Source: CBDFMG01 sp965221205 [NCBI: bacterium]
GTDB lineage: Bacteria > SM23-31
Length of the DNA: 64,000 nucleotides
Assembly: GCA_965221205.1 (NCBI GenBank)
Contig: OZ244870.1
Location: 1,116,001-1,180,000 of the forward strand
Direction of reading: 5' to 3'
Positions 19,498-29,248 of the stretch are shown here, in pieces. The translations under genes and the position numbers were made by a program. The notes beneath the pieces are model-generated. The model was not told where the DNA came from and did no database searches. It was given only the letters and a program-made list of their open reading frames with translations. How positions within the stretch are numbered: the stretch's first letter is position 1; every line of letters starts with the position of its first letter.

Positions 19498-20448
19498 ATG
19501 TCTCATACTACCCGGAATAGAATGGTCCTCCATAAAGAAACACCTCTCATTGAATCCCTACAGCTTCGGAAACGTACCGGAAAAAAAGTGTTCTTAAAAA
19601 TGGAAAATCAGCAGCCGACCGGGTCGTTCAAAATCCGTGGTATAGGCCACTATTGCTCAGAGCTTGCACCATCAGGCGTGTCCCGGTTTATCTCCTCATC
19701 GGGCGGAAATGCCGGGTATGCTGTTGCTTATGCGGGAAATACATTGATGATAAACGTTACGGTAGCAGTACCCGAAACCACACCGCAATTCGTACAGGAC
19801 CGGATTCGTGAATGTGGCGCAGATGTTGAAATACATGGTTCGATCTGGGATGAAACAGACGAGTATGCAAAAAAATTGGCTCACAATCTTGATGGCGCGT
19901 ATATTTCTCCATTTGACCATCCTTCGATCTGGAACGGGCATGCTTCAATTATCGATGAGTTGGTACATCAAGCCGATAAACCAGATGTTGTGGTTCTCTC
20001 TGTCGGTGGGGGTGGTTTACTCTGCGGTGCGATTGAAGGTTTACAGCGGAATGACTGGAGCGATGTCCAGGTCATCGCTGTCGAAACTGAAGGCGCTGCT
20101 TCGTTTGCCGCATCGGTATCGGCCGGTACGCTTGTGACACTCGACCGAATTGATTCTATTGCTTCAAGTCTTGGAGCCAAACAGGTGACGTACAAATCAC
20201 TAGATTTCTACAATACACTCGACATTACACCCCATATTGTCTCCGACCGAGATACAGTCGAAGCCTGTCTTGCATTTCTGAATGATCACAATGTCCTGGT
20301 TGAGCCGGCTTGTGGCGCCGCATTGTCAGTTGTGTATTCAAATTCAAACGTGATCCGAGATGCACAGACGGTCATGATCATTGTCTGCGGCGGTATCGGT
20401 GTTACTCCGGAGAAACTCAGGGAGTGGGATGAATCACTCCCTTTATAA
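19498..20448 (+). CDS. L-serine dehydratase, PLP type (eukaryote SDS-like)
   Basis: A 316-residue fold-type II PLP enzyme with the Schiff-base Lys45 in PTGSFKIRG, the substrate loop SSSGGNAG (66-73), and the glycine-rich VGGGGLLCG. SSLGAKQVT and the ending VCGGIGVTPEKLREW are more like mammalian-type serine dehydratase/SDSL than IlvA. It would deaminate serine (or threonine) to pyruvate (or 2-oxobutyrate). It partners functionally with the amino acid transporter upstream. Its 3' end was partly copied in the duplication that produced the two lipoprotein genes downstream. Confidence 0.83.
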   Translation: MSHTTRNRMVLHKETPLIESLQLRKRTGKKVFLKMENQQPTGSFKIRGIGHYCSELAPSGVSRFISSSGGNAGYAVAYAGNTLMINVTVAVPETTPQFVQDRIRECGADVEIHGSIWDETDEYAKKLAHNLDGAYISPFDHPSIWNGHASIIDELVHQADKPDVVVLSVGGGGLLCGAIEGLQRNDWSDVQVIAVETEGAASFAASVSAGTLVTLDRIDSIASSLGAKQVTYKSLDFYNTLDITPHIVSDRDTVEACLAFLNDHNVLVEPACGAALSVVYSNSNVIRDAQTVMIIVCGGIGVTPEKLREWDESLPL

Positions 20449-20453
20449 GAATA

Positions 20454-21653
20454 TCAGTCTTCCATCCGTTTTATTGATACTACTTTCGGGAATATTGATC
20501 TTGTAATCCCCACCATCGGCACGGTAGTCAGCCAGACACGCTCTCCTTCAATAATTTTCATATCGATCTCATCAACCGATTGTACATCTTTCATTTCAGG
20601 TTTTATCTCGGTAATAATGCCGAAGAGTTCGGATTCCGGTGTAAAAACAGTACTGGTCATAAAACAGAGCGATTTTCCGGCATGTTCATTCTCATCAGAA
20701 ATGGTAAAAGCAATTTTAATTGCTTCACCGCCCGGTGCCTGAGACTCTGTAATAAATCGAACTGTTGCAGGATATCGGCCTTCCGGAGGGAAATAATTTT
20801 CTTCCTGCACTTTTACTTCTAATTGTATTTCCTCAATCAGAAATGTCTTTGCCCGATAGTTTCCGTCAGGAAGCACGGTCGGAATTGAGTACTGCGGATC
20901 GGTCAACAAGGCATACACAGTCGGATCGCCATCTCTCACTTTTTCTTTCGAGTTCAGCGGCCATTCGCTGCTGATTTGCTCAGCCCGTCCTGGGAGATTT
21001 TGTGCACTCAAAATCGATGTAATCGTCCAGTACATGTACTCGTCGATCTGACAGCCGTACCGGCATGATTCATCGTAGTAGTTATACCAGGAGCCATCGG
21101 GATACTGCTCGGGGGCATCCTTGAAATGTCCGCCTCTCGCTAAGTCCGCCGCCGCCGCCACTTTTGAGCCAGGTACGGGTGCAAATACCGATGGATATGC
21201 ATTGCCCCATCCGTGACGCGTCAAGAGGTGGAGAGTCTCTTCCCATAAACCGTCGAACGTGTTGTTTTCGATAGCATTCGGACGTGATTCATCAGCGAAA
21301 TTATCGTGATAGACACCGTCGGGAAACGCGTAATGCAAGTCCTCATGGATCGCTTCCCATTCGTCTCCGGAATCCTTCGTCATGACAAGTATAGCTTTTT
21401 TCTCGACCAGCGCATTCACAACACGCTGATCGTCAGGTATTCCGTCTTCATCATTGTCAAGATATTCTGCCAGAACATTCGCTGCATGCAGTAATTTTTC
21501 GTTGGGAGAGGTCGGAGTAGCATAGAGATGAATGCCAAATACATCCACCTGCTTCGTAAACACCGGGACTTCCAGTTGTTCTGTGCTAACTGTTGAGCAG
21601 CTAATCACCGCTAAATATGATAATCCTAACAGTGTGATCAATAATCTCTTCAT
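20454..21653 (-). CDS. Uncharacterised lipoprotein, copy 1 of tandem pair
   Basis: A 399-residue protein with a lipoprotein signal (MKRLLITLLGLSYLAVISC). An acidic loop DNDEDGIPDD near 65-75 resembles a calcium-binding EF-hand/dockerin loop. The centre has EETLHLLTRHGWGNAYP, a Glu/His arrangement that could bind metal but is not a standard HExxH. A cysteine pair is at ESCRYGC. I do not recognise the family. It is convergent with the serine dehydratase, 5 bases between stops, and is repeated at 21881-23080 with high similarity throughout. Secreted binding protein or metal-dependent enzyme are both open. Confidence 0.8.
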   Translation of the reverse strand: MKRLLITLLGLSYLAVISCSTVSTEQLEVPVFTKQVDVFGIHLYATPTSPNEKLLHAANVLAEYLDNDEDGIPDDQRVVNALVEKKAILVMTKDSGDEWEAIHEDLHYAFPDGVYHDNFADESRPNAIENNTFDGLWEETLHLLTRHGWGNAYPSVFAPVPGSKVAAAADLARGGHFKDAPEQYPDGSWYNYYDESCRYGCQIDEYMYWTITSILSAQNLPGRAEQISSEWPLNSKEKVRDGDPTVYALLTDPQYSIPTVLPDGNYRAKTFLIEEIQLEVKVQEENYFPPEGRYPATVRFITESQAPGGEAIKIAFTISDENEHAGKSLCFMTSTVFTPESELFGIITEIKPEMKDVQSVDEIDMKIIEGERVWLTTVPMVGITRSIFPKVVSIKRMED

Positions 21654-21770
21654 CGAAACCTCCGTAACTCAGCAATACGTTTTATCATCAAAACGGTATT
21701 ATTCACGTGTTATTCATAGCTATACAAAAATGATTTTTAATGCTAATCCGTGTACGAGAGTAAAACTTCA

Positions 21771-21890
21771 TCGGTCATTGCTGTCGGAAACATAAGGTGC
21801 TGCTTCGTTTGCGGCATCGGTATCGGTGTTACTCAGGAGAAACTCCGGGAGTGGGATGCATCACTCCCTTCATAAGAATATTAGTCTTCC
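21771..21890. repeat. Leftover of the duplicated serine dehydratase 3' end
   Basis: Between the two lipoprotein genes lies a scar. Bases 21771-21825 match the serine dehydratase around 20068-20122 (GGTCAT.GCTGTCG..., then CTGCTTCGTTTG.CGCATCGG). The sequence then jumps without a break to a match of 20400-20465 (TGTTACTC.GGAGAAACTC and onwards through the shared lipoprotein 3' ends). The two matched parts join within GGTATCGG, a string present at both donor positions. So the duplicated block originally carried the end of the dehydratase, which later lost about 280 bases at a microhomology. Confidence 0.8.
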
Positions 21891-23080
21891 ATCCGTACTA
21901 TTGATACTACTTTCGGAAATACCGATCCTGTAATCCCCACCATCGGTTCGGTAGTCAGCCAGACACGCTCTCCTTCAATGATAGTCATATCGATCTCGTC
22001 AACCGATTGCACATCTTTCATTTCAGGTATTATCTCGGTAATGATACTGAAGAGTTCGGATTCAAGTGTAAAAACAGTACTGGTCATAAAACAGAGCGAT
22101 TTTCCTGCATGTTCATTTTCATCGGTAATGGTAAAAGCAATTTTAATCGCTTCACCGCCTGGTGCCTGAGACTCTGTAATAAATCGAACTGTTGCAGGAT
22201 ATCGGCCTTCCGGAGGAAAATAATTTTCTTCCTGCACTTTTACTTCTAATTGAATTTCCTCAATCAGAAATGTCTTTGCCCGATAGTTTCCGTCAGGAAG
22301 CACGGTCGGAATTGAGTACTGCGGATCGGTCAACAGGGTGTACACACTCGGATCGCCATCTCTCACCTTATCCTTTGTGTTCAGCGGCCATTCGGCGTTA
22401 ATTCGCTCAGCCCGTCCAGGGAGATTTTGTGCACCCAAAATCGATGTAATCGTCCAGTACATATACTCGTCAATCTGACAGCCATACCGGCATGACGCAT
22501 CGTAATAATTATACCATGAGCCATCAGGATACTGCTCAGGAGCATCTTTGAAGTGTCCGCCTCTCGCTAAGTCCACCGCCGCCGCCACTTTTGAGCCAGG
22601 TACGGGTGCAAATACCGTTGGATATGCATTGCCCCATCCATGACGCGTTAAAAGATGGAGGATTTCTTCCCATGAACCGTCGAACACGCCGTCTTCGATA
22701 GCATTCGGACTTGTTTGGTTAGCGTAGTTGTTGTGATAGACAGCGTCGGGAAATGCGTAATTTAAATCCTCATGGATCGCTTCCCATTCGTCGCCGGAAT
22801 CCTTCGTCATGATGATAATAGCTTTTTTCTCGACCAGCGCATTCATAACATGCCGGTCATCGGGTACACCATCTTCATCATTATCAAGATATTCTGCCAG
22901 AACATTTGCTGCGTGTAGCAATTTTTCGTCGGGAGAAGTCGGAGTAGCATAGAGATGAATGCCAAACACATCTACCAGTTTCGTTAACACCGGGACTTCC
23001 GGGTTTTCCGAGCTGACTGTGGTGCAGCTCATCAACACCAAACATGACAATCCTAACAGTGCGATCAATAATCTCTTCAT
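21881..23080 (-). CDS. Uncharacterised lipoprotein, copy 2 of tandem pair
   Basis: Same 399-residue length and layout as the gene at 20454: lipobox LVLMSC, DNDEDGVPDD loop, EEILHLLTRHGWGNAYP centre, SCRYGC, and an almost unchanged C-terminal half. Substitutions are scattered and mostly conservative, and the frame is fully kept, so both copies seem to be under selection. The upstream regions also match (AACTCAGCAAT..GTTTTATCATC at 21665 and 23092), so the promoter was duplicated too. Function unknown. Confidence 0.8.
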   Translation of the reverse strand: MKRLLIALLGLSCLVLMSCTTVSSENPEVPVLTKLVDVFGIHLYATPTSPDEKLLHAANVLAEYLDNDEDGVPDDRHVMNALVEKKAIIIMTKDSGDEWEAIHEDLNYAFPDAVYHNNYANQTSPNAIEDGVFDGSWEEILHLLTRHGWGNAYPTVFAPVPGSKVAAAVDLARGGHFKDAPEQYPDGSWYNYYDASCRYGCQIDEYMYWTITSILGAQNLPGRAERINAEWPLNTKDKVRDGDPSVYTLLTDPQYSIPTVLPDGNYRAKTFLIEEIQLEVKVQEENYFPPEGRYPATVRFITESQAPGGEAIKIAFTITDENEHAGKSLCFMTSTVFTLESELFSIITEIIPEMKDVQSVDEIDMTIIEGERVWLTTEPMVGITGSVFPKVVSIVRMED

Positions 23081-23211
23081 CGAGACCTCCCTAACTCAGC
23101 AATTTGTTTTATCATCAAAACGGTATCTTTCACTTGCCATTAGTAGTTATACAAAAATGATTGCTGATGCTAATCCGTGTACGAGAGTAAAACTCCAGCA
23201 AAAAACAATTA

Positions 23212-24285
23212 TCACTCAAGAACCTTTGCCATATTCCAAAGTGACGAGTTGTGAAAATCGGCCACAAAGCTGCCGGGCGGGACCAGTTCATCGCATGTAG
23301 TGCGGGCCTCATCACTGAGTGACATGTCTAATACCGGCAGAAGGTTCTCCAGATGTTTAATGGTCCTGCACCCTATGAGGGGAGCCGTAATTCCCGGCTG
23401 GTCTTTTACCCACAACAGCGCCAGTTGTGCGGCAGGAATTCCAACTCTGTCTGCAAGTTTCAAAAACTCTTTGCTGACTGCGATCCCTCTCTCGCTGATA
23501 CGTTTTGTATAAAAGCCTCCCCGTTTGACCGCACGTGAATCTTTCGGAAAGTCGCTTGTGCTTTTATATCGACCAGCCAATATTCCCATTGCAAGAGGAC
23601 TCCAGGTAATGAGTCCGACTCCATACTTTTGAGCAATCGGTATGAGTTCATTCTCGATGCGGCGGTCAAGTAAATTATACGGTGGCTGCTCTGTTGCAAT
23701 GCGAACATAATCCTTCAATTCACTGAACATGATAGCTTCCATCACTACCCAGGCGGGATGCGTTGAAAAGCCGATATACCGAATCTTACCCTGCCGGACA
23801 AGATCAGTCAATGCATTGAGTGTTTCATCGATTGGTATATTCGGTGTAAACCGGTGGAGCTGGAATAGATCGATATAATCTGTCTGGAGACGCTTCAGGG
23901 CTTGTTCACAAACCCGGATAATATTTGAACGTGAATGACCGAATTCATTCGGGCCGATTTTGTCGAGAACCATATCCGGGCGTATATTGAATGTCGATTT
24001 ATATTCATCGAGTGATACACCAATTCGCTTTCTTCCGTGGTCAACTTTCGTTGCAATAAAAACCCGGTGCCGCAATTTGTTTTCTTTGAGCGTTCTACCG
24101 ATTATTCGCTCACTTTCGCCCTCACAATAGGTATCTCCTGTATCCAGTAAATTAATACCCGCGTCGAGTGCACAGTTAATAATCTTGTTTGCTTCTTTTT
24201 CAGATGTGGCATCTCCGAAATTATCGCTTCCGAGTCCCATTGGAGAAACATTTATTCCTGTCCGTCCTAATTGTCTGTATTCCAT
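23212..24285 (-). CDS. Aldo/keto reductase
   Basis: A 357-residue TIM-barrel oxidoreductase starting MEYRQLGRTGINVSPMGLG. The AKR tetrad is visible: Asp in NLLDTGDTY, Tyr in DTYCEGESE, Lys in FIATKVDHG and His in LFQLHRF. The NADPH-binding part has WSPLAMGILAGRY and PLIGCRTIKHLENLL. It resembles the Kv-beta/AKR12-14 type. The substrate is not evident. It lies upstream of the lipoprotein pair on the same strand and downstream of the M28 series. Confidence 0.9.
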   Translation of the reverse strand: MEYRQLGRTGINVSPMGLGSDNFGDATSEKEANKIINCALDAGINLLDTGDTYCEGESERIIGRTLKENKLRHRVFIATKVDHGRKRIGVSLDEYKSTFNIRPDMVLDKIGPNEFGHSRSNIIRVCEQALKRLQTDYIDLFQLHRFTPNIPIDETLNALTDLVRQGKIRYIGFSTHPAWVVMEAIMFSELKDYVRIATEQPPYNLLDRRIENELIPIAQKYGVGLITWSPLAMGILAGRYKSTSDFPKDSRAVKRGGFYTKRISERGIAVSKEFLKLADRVGIPAAQLALLWVKDQPGITAPLIGCRTIKHLENLLPVLDMSLSDEARTTCDELVPPGSFVADFHNSSLWNMAKVLE

Positions 24286-24373
24286 CTTACATCTTTCGTA
24301 GTAACATAGTTTATCAATAACTATTGTTCATCATTTAATTATTATAATTCAAGATATATCAATATATATTTCA

Positions 24374-25909
24374 TTACCATGGCAATGGAGCAACACGAGG
24401 CAGTTTTTCATCCCGCATAGCTGCATGATATACGAATGTTGCAAGTATAACCGTATTTGCCATGAGGTCTTCGGGTACAAGACGGTCAAATACGTCCATG
24501 TTGGAGTGGTACCTGCGACCGTCCATTCTATCCTGTAGAAAATAATACCCCGGAAGTCCTACCTCATCATATGCCTCATGTGCCATTCCCGTAGAAAAAA
24601 GATGTCTCATTCCCAGGTTGTAAAGCGGCTTCATCCATTCGGTAAAGATTGACCGGGTCATTTCATTACCCATAATGTTCAGACCTTTTATTCTGGCAGC
24701 GCCGTTATCGATGTTAAAATATGCCGATAGATTATGATAATCTGGTTTATATTCCTTTTTAGCAAGGTTGGCAAAATTATTTCGGACATGACTCCGGTTG
24801 CCGTATAAACCCATTTCATGTCCACCCCAGAGTCCAATTCGTAGTGTTCTCCGCGGTTTGATACCGAGTGCCTTGAAGATACGAACTACTTCCATTGAAA
24901 CAATAGTACCGGCGCCATCATCAGTTGCACCTGTCCCGACGGGCTCCGACTGAAGATGTCCGCCTACTACAACTAATTCATCTGCCAGGTCTGTACCGGG
25001 AATCTCTGCGACAACATTATAATCATTCGGATCGTCTCTGGGGAAATCCACTTTAATATCAATTTCCAATTCCACTGGGATCCCTTTTTCAAGAATACGT
25101 ACAATCCTGTTGTAATGTTCCGCTGCCATAATAATCTCTCTGATGGGTGGCGGAGCATCCGTATTCCACATTTGATTTGTCATAGCATATCCCCCTACCG
25201 CAGTATCGACTGTGCCGAAATCATTTTTCCCATCCGTTCGGGCAACCATATAGGCACCTGCTGCGAACAACATGTCGATTTTCTGCTCCTGCGAAAGCCC
25301 GGCATTACGGCGTCTGCGCTCGCGAACAACAGGAGGGCCGACGGGAGTTTTCGCCATTTCGTCCAATTCTTCTTCGGTATATGGTTGTGTCATCGGCTCA
25401 AAGTGCGGTGTGATTACCTGTTTCGCCTGCATAAAAACAATTTTATCCCGAATAGTATTCCGGTATGTATCAAGGTCCGATTCGGTGTTAATTTCATCAA
25501 GATTAATATGTATTGCCTCTGCCTCTATTTTTCCGTCTGTTCCGGCAGACCAAGCAGCAGGATACGCTATGATAGGCATATATTGGGGGGCAATCATGTG
25601 GATGGATGTGTATAAATTTTCCCAGCCTACACCAAATTCGAACGGTTCCAGCCGCACATTTGAGAGTCCATACTCTTCCAGTTTTTCTTTCGCCCATTGT
25701 GCAGCAGCATTATAACCGGATGATTTCGAGTTCCGGGGCCCATACACATCAGTTATCCAGCTGGCATTCTCCATCACTTCAGAGCGTTCAAATGCTTCGT
25801 CCATGATCTTATCGACGACATCCCAGTGGACCGGTTCCTGTGCAAAGACAGTTGAAGTTACAGCAACTGTTAAAAACAATGCTACCATGTATCTGTAATA
25901 ATTACTCAT
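24374..25909 (-). CDS. Secreted M28-type protein, catalytic residues replaced (paralogue 1)
   Basis: 511 residues with a signal peptide ending near FAQ. The N-terminal region VVDKIMDEAF..S.VMENASWITDVYGPRN is that of secreted M28 peptidases. A PA-like insert fills about 110-260. The M28 core follows. Metal ligands are present: H318, D330, E365, D401, H468. The residue two after the first His is Gln (HLQ, not HxD), and the usual catalytic Glu before E365 is His364 (GGHEMG in place of GEEQG). Hydrolysis by the standard mechanism is therefore doubtful; zinc binding may persist. It is the last gene of a minus-strand series of related genes, ending AMRDEKLPRVAPLPW like its paralogues. Confidence 0.85.
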   Translation of the reverse strand: MSNYYRYMVALFLTVAVTSTVFAQEPVHWDVVDKIMDEAFERSEVMENASWITDVYGPRNSKSSGYNAAAQWAKEKLEEYGLSNVRLEPFEFGVGWENLYTSIHMIAPQYMPIIAYPAAWSAGTDGKIEAEAIHINLDEINTESDLDTYRNTIRDKIVFMQAKQVITPHFEPMTQPYTEEELDEMAKTPVGPPVVRERRRRNAGLSQEQKIDMLFAAGAYMVARTDGKNDFGTVDTAVGGYAMTNQMWNTDAPPPIREIIMAAEHYNRIVRILEKGIPVELEIDIKVDFPRDDPNDYNVVAEIPGTDLADELVVVGGHLQSEPVGTGATDDGAGTIVSMEVVRIFKALGIKPRRTLRIGLWGGHEMGLYGNRSHVRNNFANLAKKEYKPDYHNLSAYFNIDNGAARIKGLNIMGNEMTRSIFTEWMKPLYNLGMRHLFSTGMAHEAYDEVGLPGYYFLQDRMDGRRYHSNMDVFDRLVPEDLMANTVILATFVYHAAMRDEKLPRVAPLPW

Positions 25910-25941
25910 AATATTTCTCTCCTCTCAAGTTGAATATTTTC

Positions 25942-27567
25942 TTACCATAGTTTTTCAATTTCATCGGTGAGACCGGTCATCTCCCACCGCACTAACGACA
26001 TGGGGATCATTCCCAAAGCCCTGAAATCATCGACAAATTCACCAAGAACAAAATCATCACCACGGACTTTTGCTGCATCTTCTATCAAACTCATCATCTG
26101 TATTTTCCCGAGAACCATTCCCATATGCCAACCGGGAGCACGAAGTGTCGTCTTCATCTCAAACCAGACTTCATGACCTCCATCGATCATCCAGTTGTAT
26201 GGTGTTTCTTCGTAGCAAAACTGGAGCGCATCGGCCAGGTCAAATTCATTGTTATGCATTTTCAGATCGGCCAGACCACGCACAGCCCGGAAGGCTTTCG
26301 CGATTAAATTGACCTCCTCTCCACGTGGACGGTCTTCATAAATTCCGGAATGCAGAAAAATTTCTTCGAGTCCGAAAGCCATACCCTCATTCCGAATCAT
26401 ATCGATATCATAGAGCCTGGTGGTTCCCCGTATCGGTCGTCCGTCACGCTGATGTATTAATTCATCCAGATGGTGACCAAGGTTATTATGTGCCACTTCG
26501 GCAATCATATCACGGTCTCTGCACTGTTGAAAAAAGTCCTGTTTGTCTTCCGATCCAGGTGCATTCCACCATTCTCCCGGATTGTTCGTTGTCATATAGT
26601 CCGGTATGGTGAACAAACCTTCATCCTCGATGAATTGAAACATATACTGTTCATCATTTCGCCATCGCCGCTGGTACTCTTCAGGAGATGAAACTAACTG
26701 AAGGGGAGGCAGATTGCGGTTTCTGTGCTCAACAATTTTAAGCGCCCCGACTGAGTGTTCATATTCTCGCTCGAGGCTTGCGTACAGTTCATCCCAGGTA
26801 TAGGGAACAAGATGCACATTTTTGAGCCACCAGTTATAGTTTTCTTTTCCGATTCCCGCTGGAGTGGTCATTGAATTAATGTTCGCTTCGATCCATTTAC
26901 CGTAATCCTCCACTGCGGCAATTGCCAGTTCAATTTCTGAGAGCATTTCGGGATGGTGTTCCGTCAATTGTTTGCCGAGGTTTTCATACAGTTTTATTTC
27001 TCTTTCAAGAAAATGCAGAGCAATGAGAGCGAAATCCCCAGCTGCTTCGGTGAGATTCCCCTTTGCCTGTTCAAGCAGTTCAGGAGCAGCCCGAAGCTGT
27101 GCTCTGAAATTCGCAGCTTCTTCTTCAGACATTGGCAGTTCGGAAATTCTTGGTCTTCCATAAGCCGTCGGTCCGGCACCTCCCATAGAAAATAAGTAGA
27201 ATACAGGATCCCGCGACCACGGCCTGCGTATTGTATGGTCGAATTCCAGACCGTTCATTTCTGCACGCACTACGTGGTAATCCACTTGCTGCAAAACAGG
27301 CCAGTCACTTAAATTAATCGCCGCAAGTCGTTGCTGATATTCCTGTATTCTGCTGAACTGTTCCCTCAGTGCTGAAGCAGTGTAGTCGGGAACACTATTG
27401 ATTTCTTTCGGTCTCTCAAATTCTCGAAATTCCTGAAAAAGTGCAATGAGATCATCATATGAATTCAATTCTGTCATGTCGGTTCTGCTACTCTCCGAAG
27501 TACACGACACGAAGAGGAGGATAAAAAGATACATGCAAACTCGTATTTTCAAATAATGTCTGTTCAT
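25942..27567 (-). CDS. DUF885-type lipoprotein with altered metal motif
   Basis: The ATG at 27567 is preferred to one at 27588 because TTGGAG stands just before it. The product has a lipoprotein signal (LFILLFVSC) and the DUF885 layout: a long helical N-terminal part and then the region normally carrying HExxPGHH, here AHNNLGHHLDEL with the Glu absent and the spacing one shorter. EGMAFGLEEI corresponds to the EGWALYAE helix. The fold is recognisable but peptidase activity is doubtful, which parallels the M28 neighbours. It sits inside the M28 series, 32 bases from paralogue 1. Confidence 0.75.
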   Translation of the reverse strand: MNRHYLKIRVCMYLFILLFVSCTSESSRTDMTELNSYDDLIALFQEFREFERPKEINSVPDYTASALREQFSRIQEYQQRLAAINLSDWPVLQQVDYHVVRAEMNGLEFDHTIRRPWSRDPVFYLFSMGGAGPTAYGRPRISELPMSEEEAANFRAQLRAAPELLEQAKGNLTEAAGDFALIALHFLEREIKLYENLGKQLTEHHPEMLSEIELAIAAVEDYGKWIEANINSMTTPAGIGKENYNWWLKNVHLVPYTWDELYASLEREYEHSVGALKIVEHRNRNLPPLQLVSSPEEYQRRWRNDEQYMFQFIEDEGLFTIPDYMTTNNPGEWWNAPGSEDKQDFFQQCRDRDMIAEVAHNNLGHHLDELIHQRDGRPIRGTTRLYDIDMIRNEGMAFGLEEIFLHSGIYEDRPRGEEVNLIAKAFRAVRGLADLKMHNNEFDLADALQFCYEETPYNWMIDGGHEVWFEMKTTLRAPGWHMGMVLGKIQMMSLIEDAAKVRGDDFVLGEFVDDFRALGMIPMSLVRWEMTGLTDEIEKLW

Positions 27568-27625
27568 AATATTCTCCAAATATTTCATCGATTACTTCAC
27601 AGTTGAATAGTTTTATATGATTTCA

Positions 27626-29215
27626 CTACCACGGTAATTGAGCAACACGGGGAAGTTTTTCATCACGCATTGCAGCATGATACACAAACGTTGCAATAAT
27701 GGCAACATTGGTCATCGTGTTTTCCGGAATAGCGCGATCTAACATGTCCATATTAGTGTGGGCATTCGTTTCCATATCATTTCTATCCTGATAAAAATAA
27801 AATCCCGGCAATCCGACTTCAGCGTACGCTTCATGGTAACCAGGATTACCGCCGATAGGCATTCCGCCGGGTATCAGATGTGACATACCCAGGCTGTGTA
27901 ACGGCTTCATCCATTCGGTAAAAATTGACCGTATCTCTTCATTCCCCATGACCGATACAGCCCGTATCTTACCGGTTCCATGATCTGAATCAAAGTACGC
28001 TGAAAGATTATGATAATCCCTTTTATATTCTTTAGTAGTCGGATCCGCAAAGTTTTTGCGGACATGACTCCGGTTACCTGCTAATCCAGCGCCATCATGT
28101 CCACCCCAGAGTCCCATCCGAACGGTTCGCCGTGGTTTAAGCCCTAATTTTTTAAAAATCCGTGCAACTTCCATAGCAGAAGCTGCACCGACTGCGTTAT
28201 CAGTCGCACCGGTACCGACAGGCACAGACTGAAGGTGACCACCAAATACAACTATTTCATGCGGTAGATCAGTGCCGGGAATCTCGGCAATAACGTTATG
28301 GTCATTCGGATTACCCCTGAAAAAGTTTGTCCGGACTTCGATCTCCATTTCGACAGGAATTTCCTTATTCAATATTCGAATGATCCGGTTATATTGTTCC
28401 ACTGCCAAGACAAGCTCTGTAGGCTGTGGAAGTGCACCCTCTTTCCACAGTCCTGATGCTCTATCATATCTACTGAGCGCAACTGTTCCGAAATCATGTT
28501 GGCCGTCCGGGTGTGCAATAGCAACGGCACCCTCAGCAAATACAAAATCGATGATTTGTTGGCGCGTCAGTCTGTTTTCACTAAGATTGGGTCTCGTCCG
28601 CCCTTGTCTTTGTAATTCAATATCCAACACAGATATTTCCGGAGCAATGGGTATTTTCGCCATTGCATCGAGTTGCTCTTTTGTAAATATTGTTGCTATT
28701 GGTTCAAAATGGGGTGAGAGTTTGTGTTCCGGTCTTATAAATATGATTGTGTTCTTTAATTTTCCTCGGTATTGTTTCAAATCTGTTCCAGAAACAAGTT
28801 CGTCAAAGTTGATATACATGGCATTGGCCCGGATTTTTCCATCTGTTCCGGACGACCACGGAGCAGGATAGGCAATAAGCGGCATATACTGGGGAGCCAT
28901 CATGTGTACTGAGGTGTAACCAATATTCCAACCGGCACCGAATTCGTACGGCTCAAGTCTGGCATTCGTGAGACCATTCTCTTTGAGTCTGTCTCGAGCC
29001 CATTCCGCAGCCGCACGGTATGAAGGTGTCTTCACATTTCGAGGTCCGTATACATCAGCCAGCCAGCTGGCATTGTCCATAACTTGAGAATTATTAAAAG
29101 CTTCTTCCATTATTTTATCTACGACATCCCAATAGACCGGTTCCTGTGCGAAAGCTGATAACGTTAAGAGAACAATTAACAACATTACGACGATATTGTG
29201 ATAAAGAGTGCACAT
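27626..29215 (-). CDS. Secreted M28-type protein, catalytic residues replaced (paralogue 2)
   Basis: 529 residues with a signal peptide (…LSAFAQ). Ligand segments are GGHLQS, GATDN, GGHDGAGLAGNRSHV, YFDSDHG and AHTNMD. It differs from paralogue 1 in having His-Asp where the family has Glu-Glu, so the bridging ligand is Asp. An insertion (GGMPIGGNPGYHEAY) precedes the last domain part. It is strikingly close to the gene at 41866 (same length, same HD form and insertion), so those two share a recent ancestor. Expected in the periplasm or outside the cell. Confidence 0.85.
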   Translation of the reverse strand: MCTLYHNIVVMLLIVLLTLSAFAQEPVYWDVVDKIMEEAFNNSQVMDNASWLADVYGPRNVKTPSYRAAAEWARDRLKENGLTNARLEPYEFGAGWNIGYTSVHMMAPQYMPLIAYPAPWSSGTDGKIRANAMYINFDELVSGTDLKQYRGKLKNTIIFIRPEHKLSPHFEPIATIFTKEQLDAMAKIPIAPEISVLDIELQRQGRTRPNLSENRLTRQQIIDFVFAEGAVAIAHPDGQHDFGTVALSRYDRASGLWKEGALPQPTELVLAVEQYNRIIRILNKEIPVEMEIEVRTNFFRGNPNDHNVIAEIPGTDLPHEIVVFGGHLQSVPVGTGATDNAVGAASAMEVARIFKKLGLKPRRTVRMGLWGGHDGAGLAGNRSHVRKNFADPTTKEYKRDYHNLSAYFDSDHGTGKIRAVSVMGNEEIRSIFTEWMKPLHSLGMSHLIPGGMPIGGNPGYHEAYAEVGLPGFYFYQDRNDMETNAHTNMDMLDRAIPENTMTNVAIIATFVYHAAMRDEKLPRVAQLPW

Positions 29216-29248
29216 TGTATTCCTTATATTGTATGTTGAAGAGTTACT

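Noticed and set aside
25942-27567. Active HExxH metallopeptidase of the DUF885 group
   Set aside because: The motif reads HNNLGHH, without the Glu and with altered spacing.
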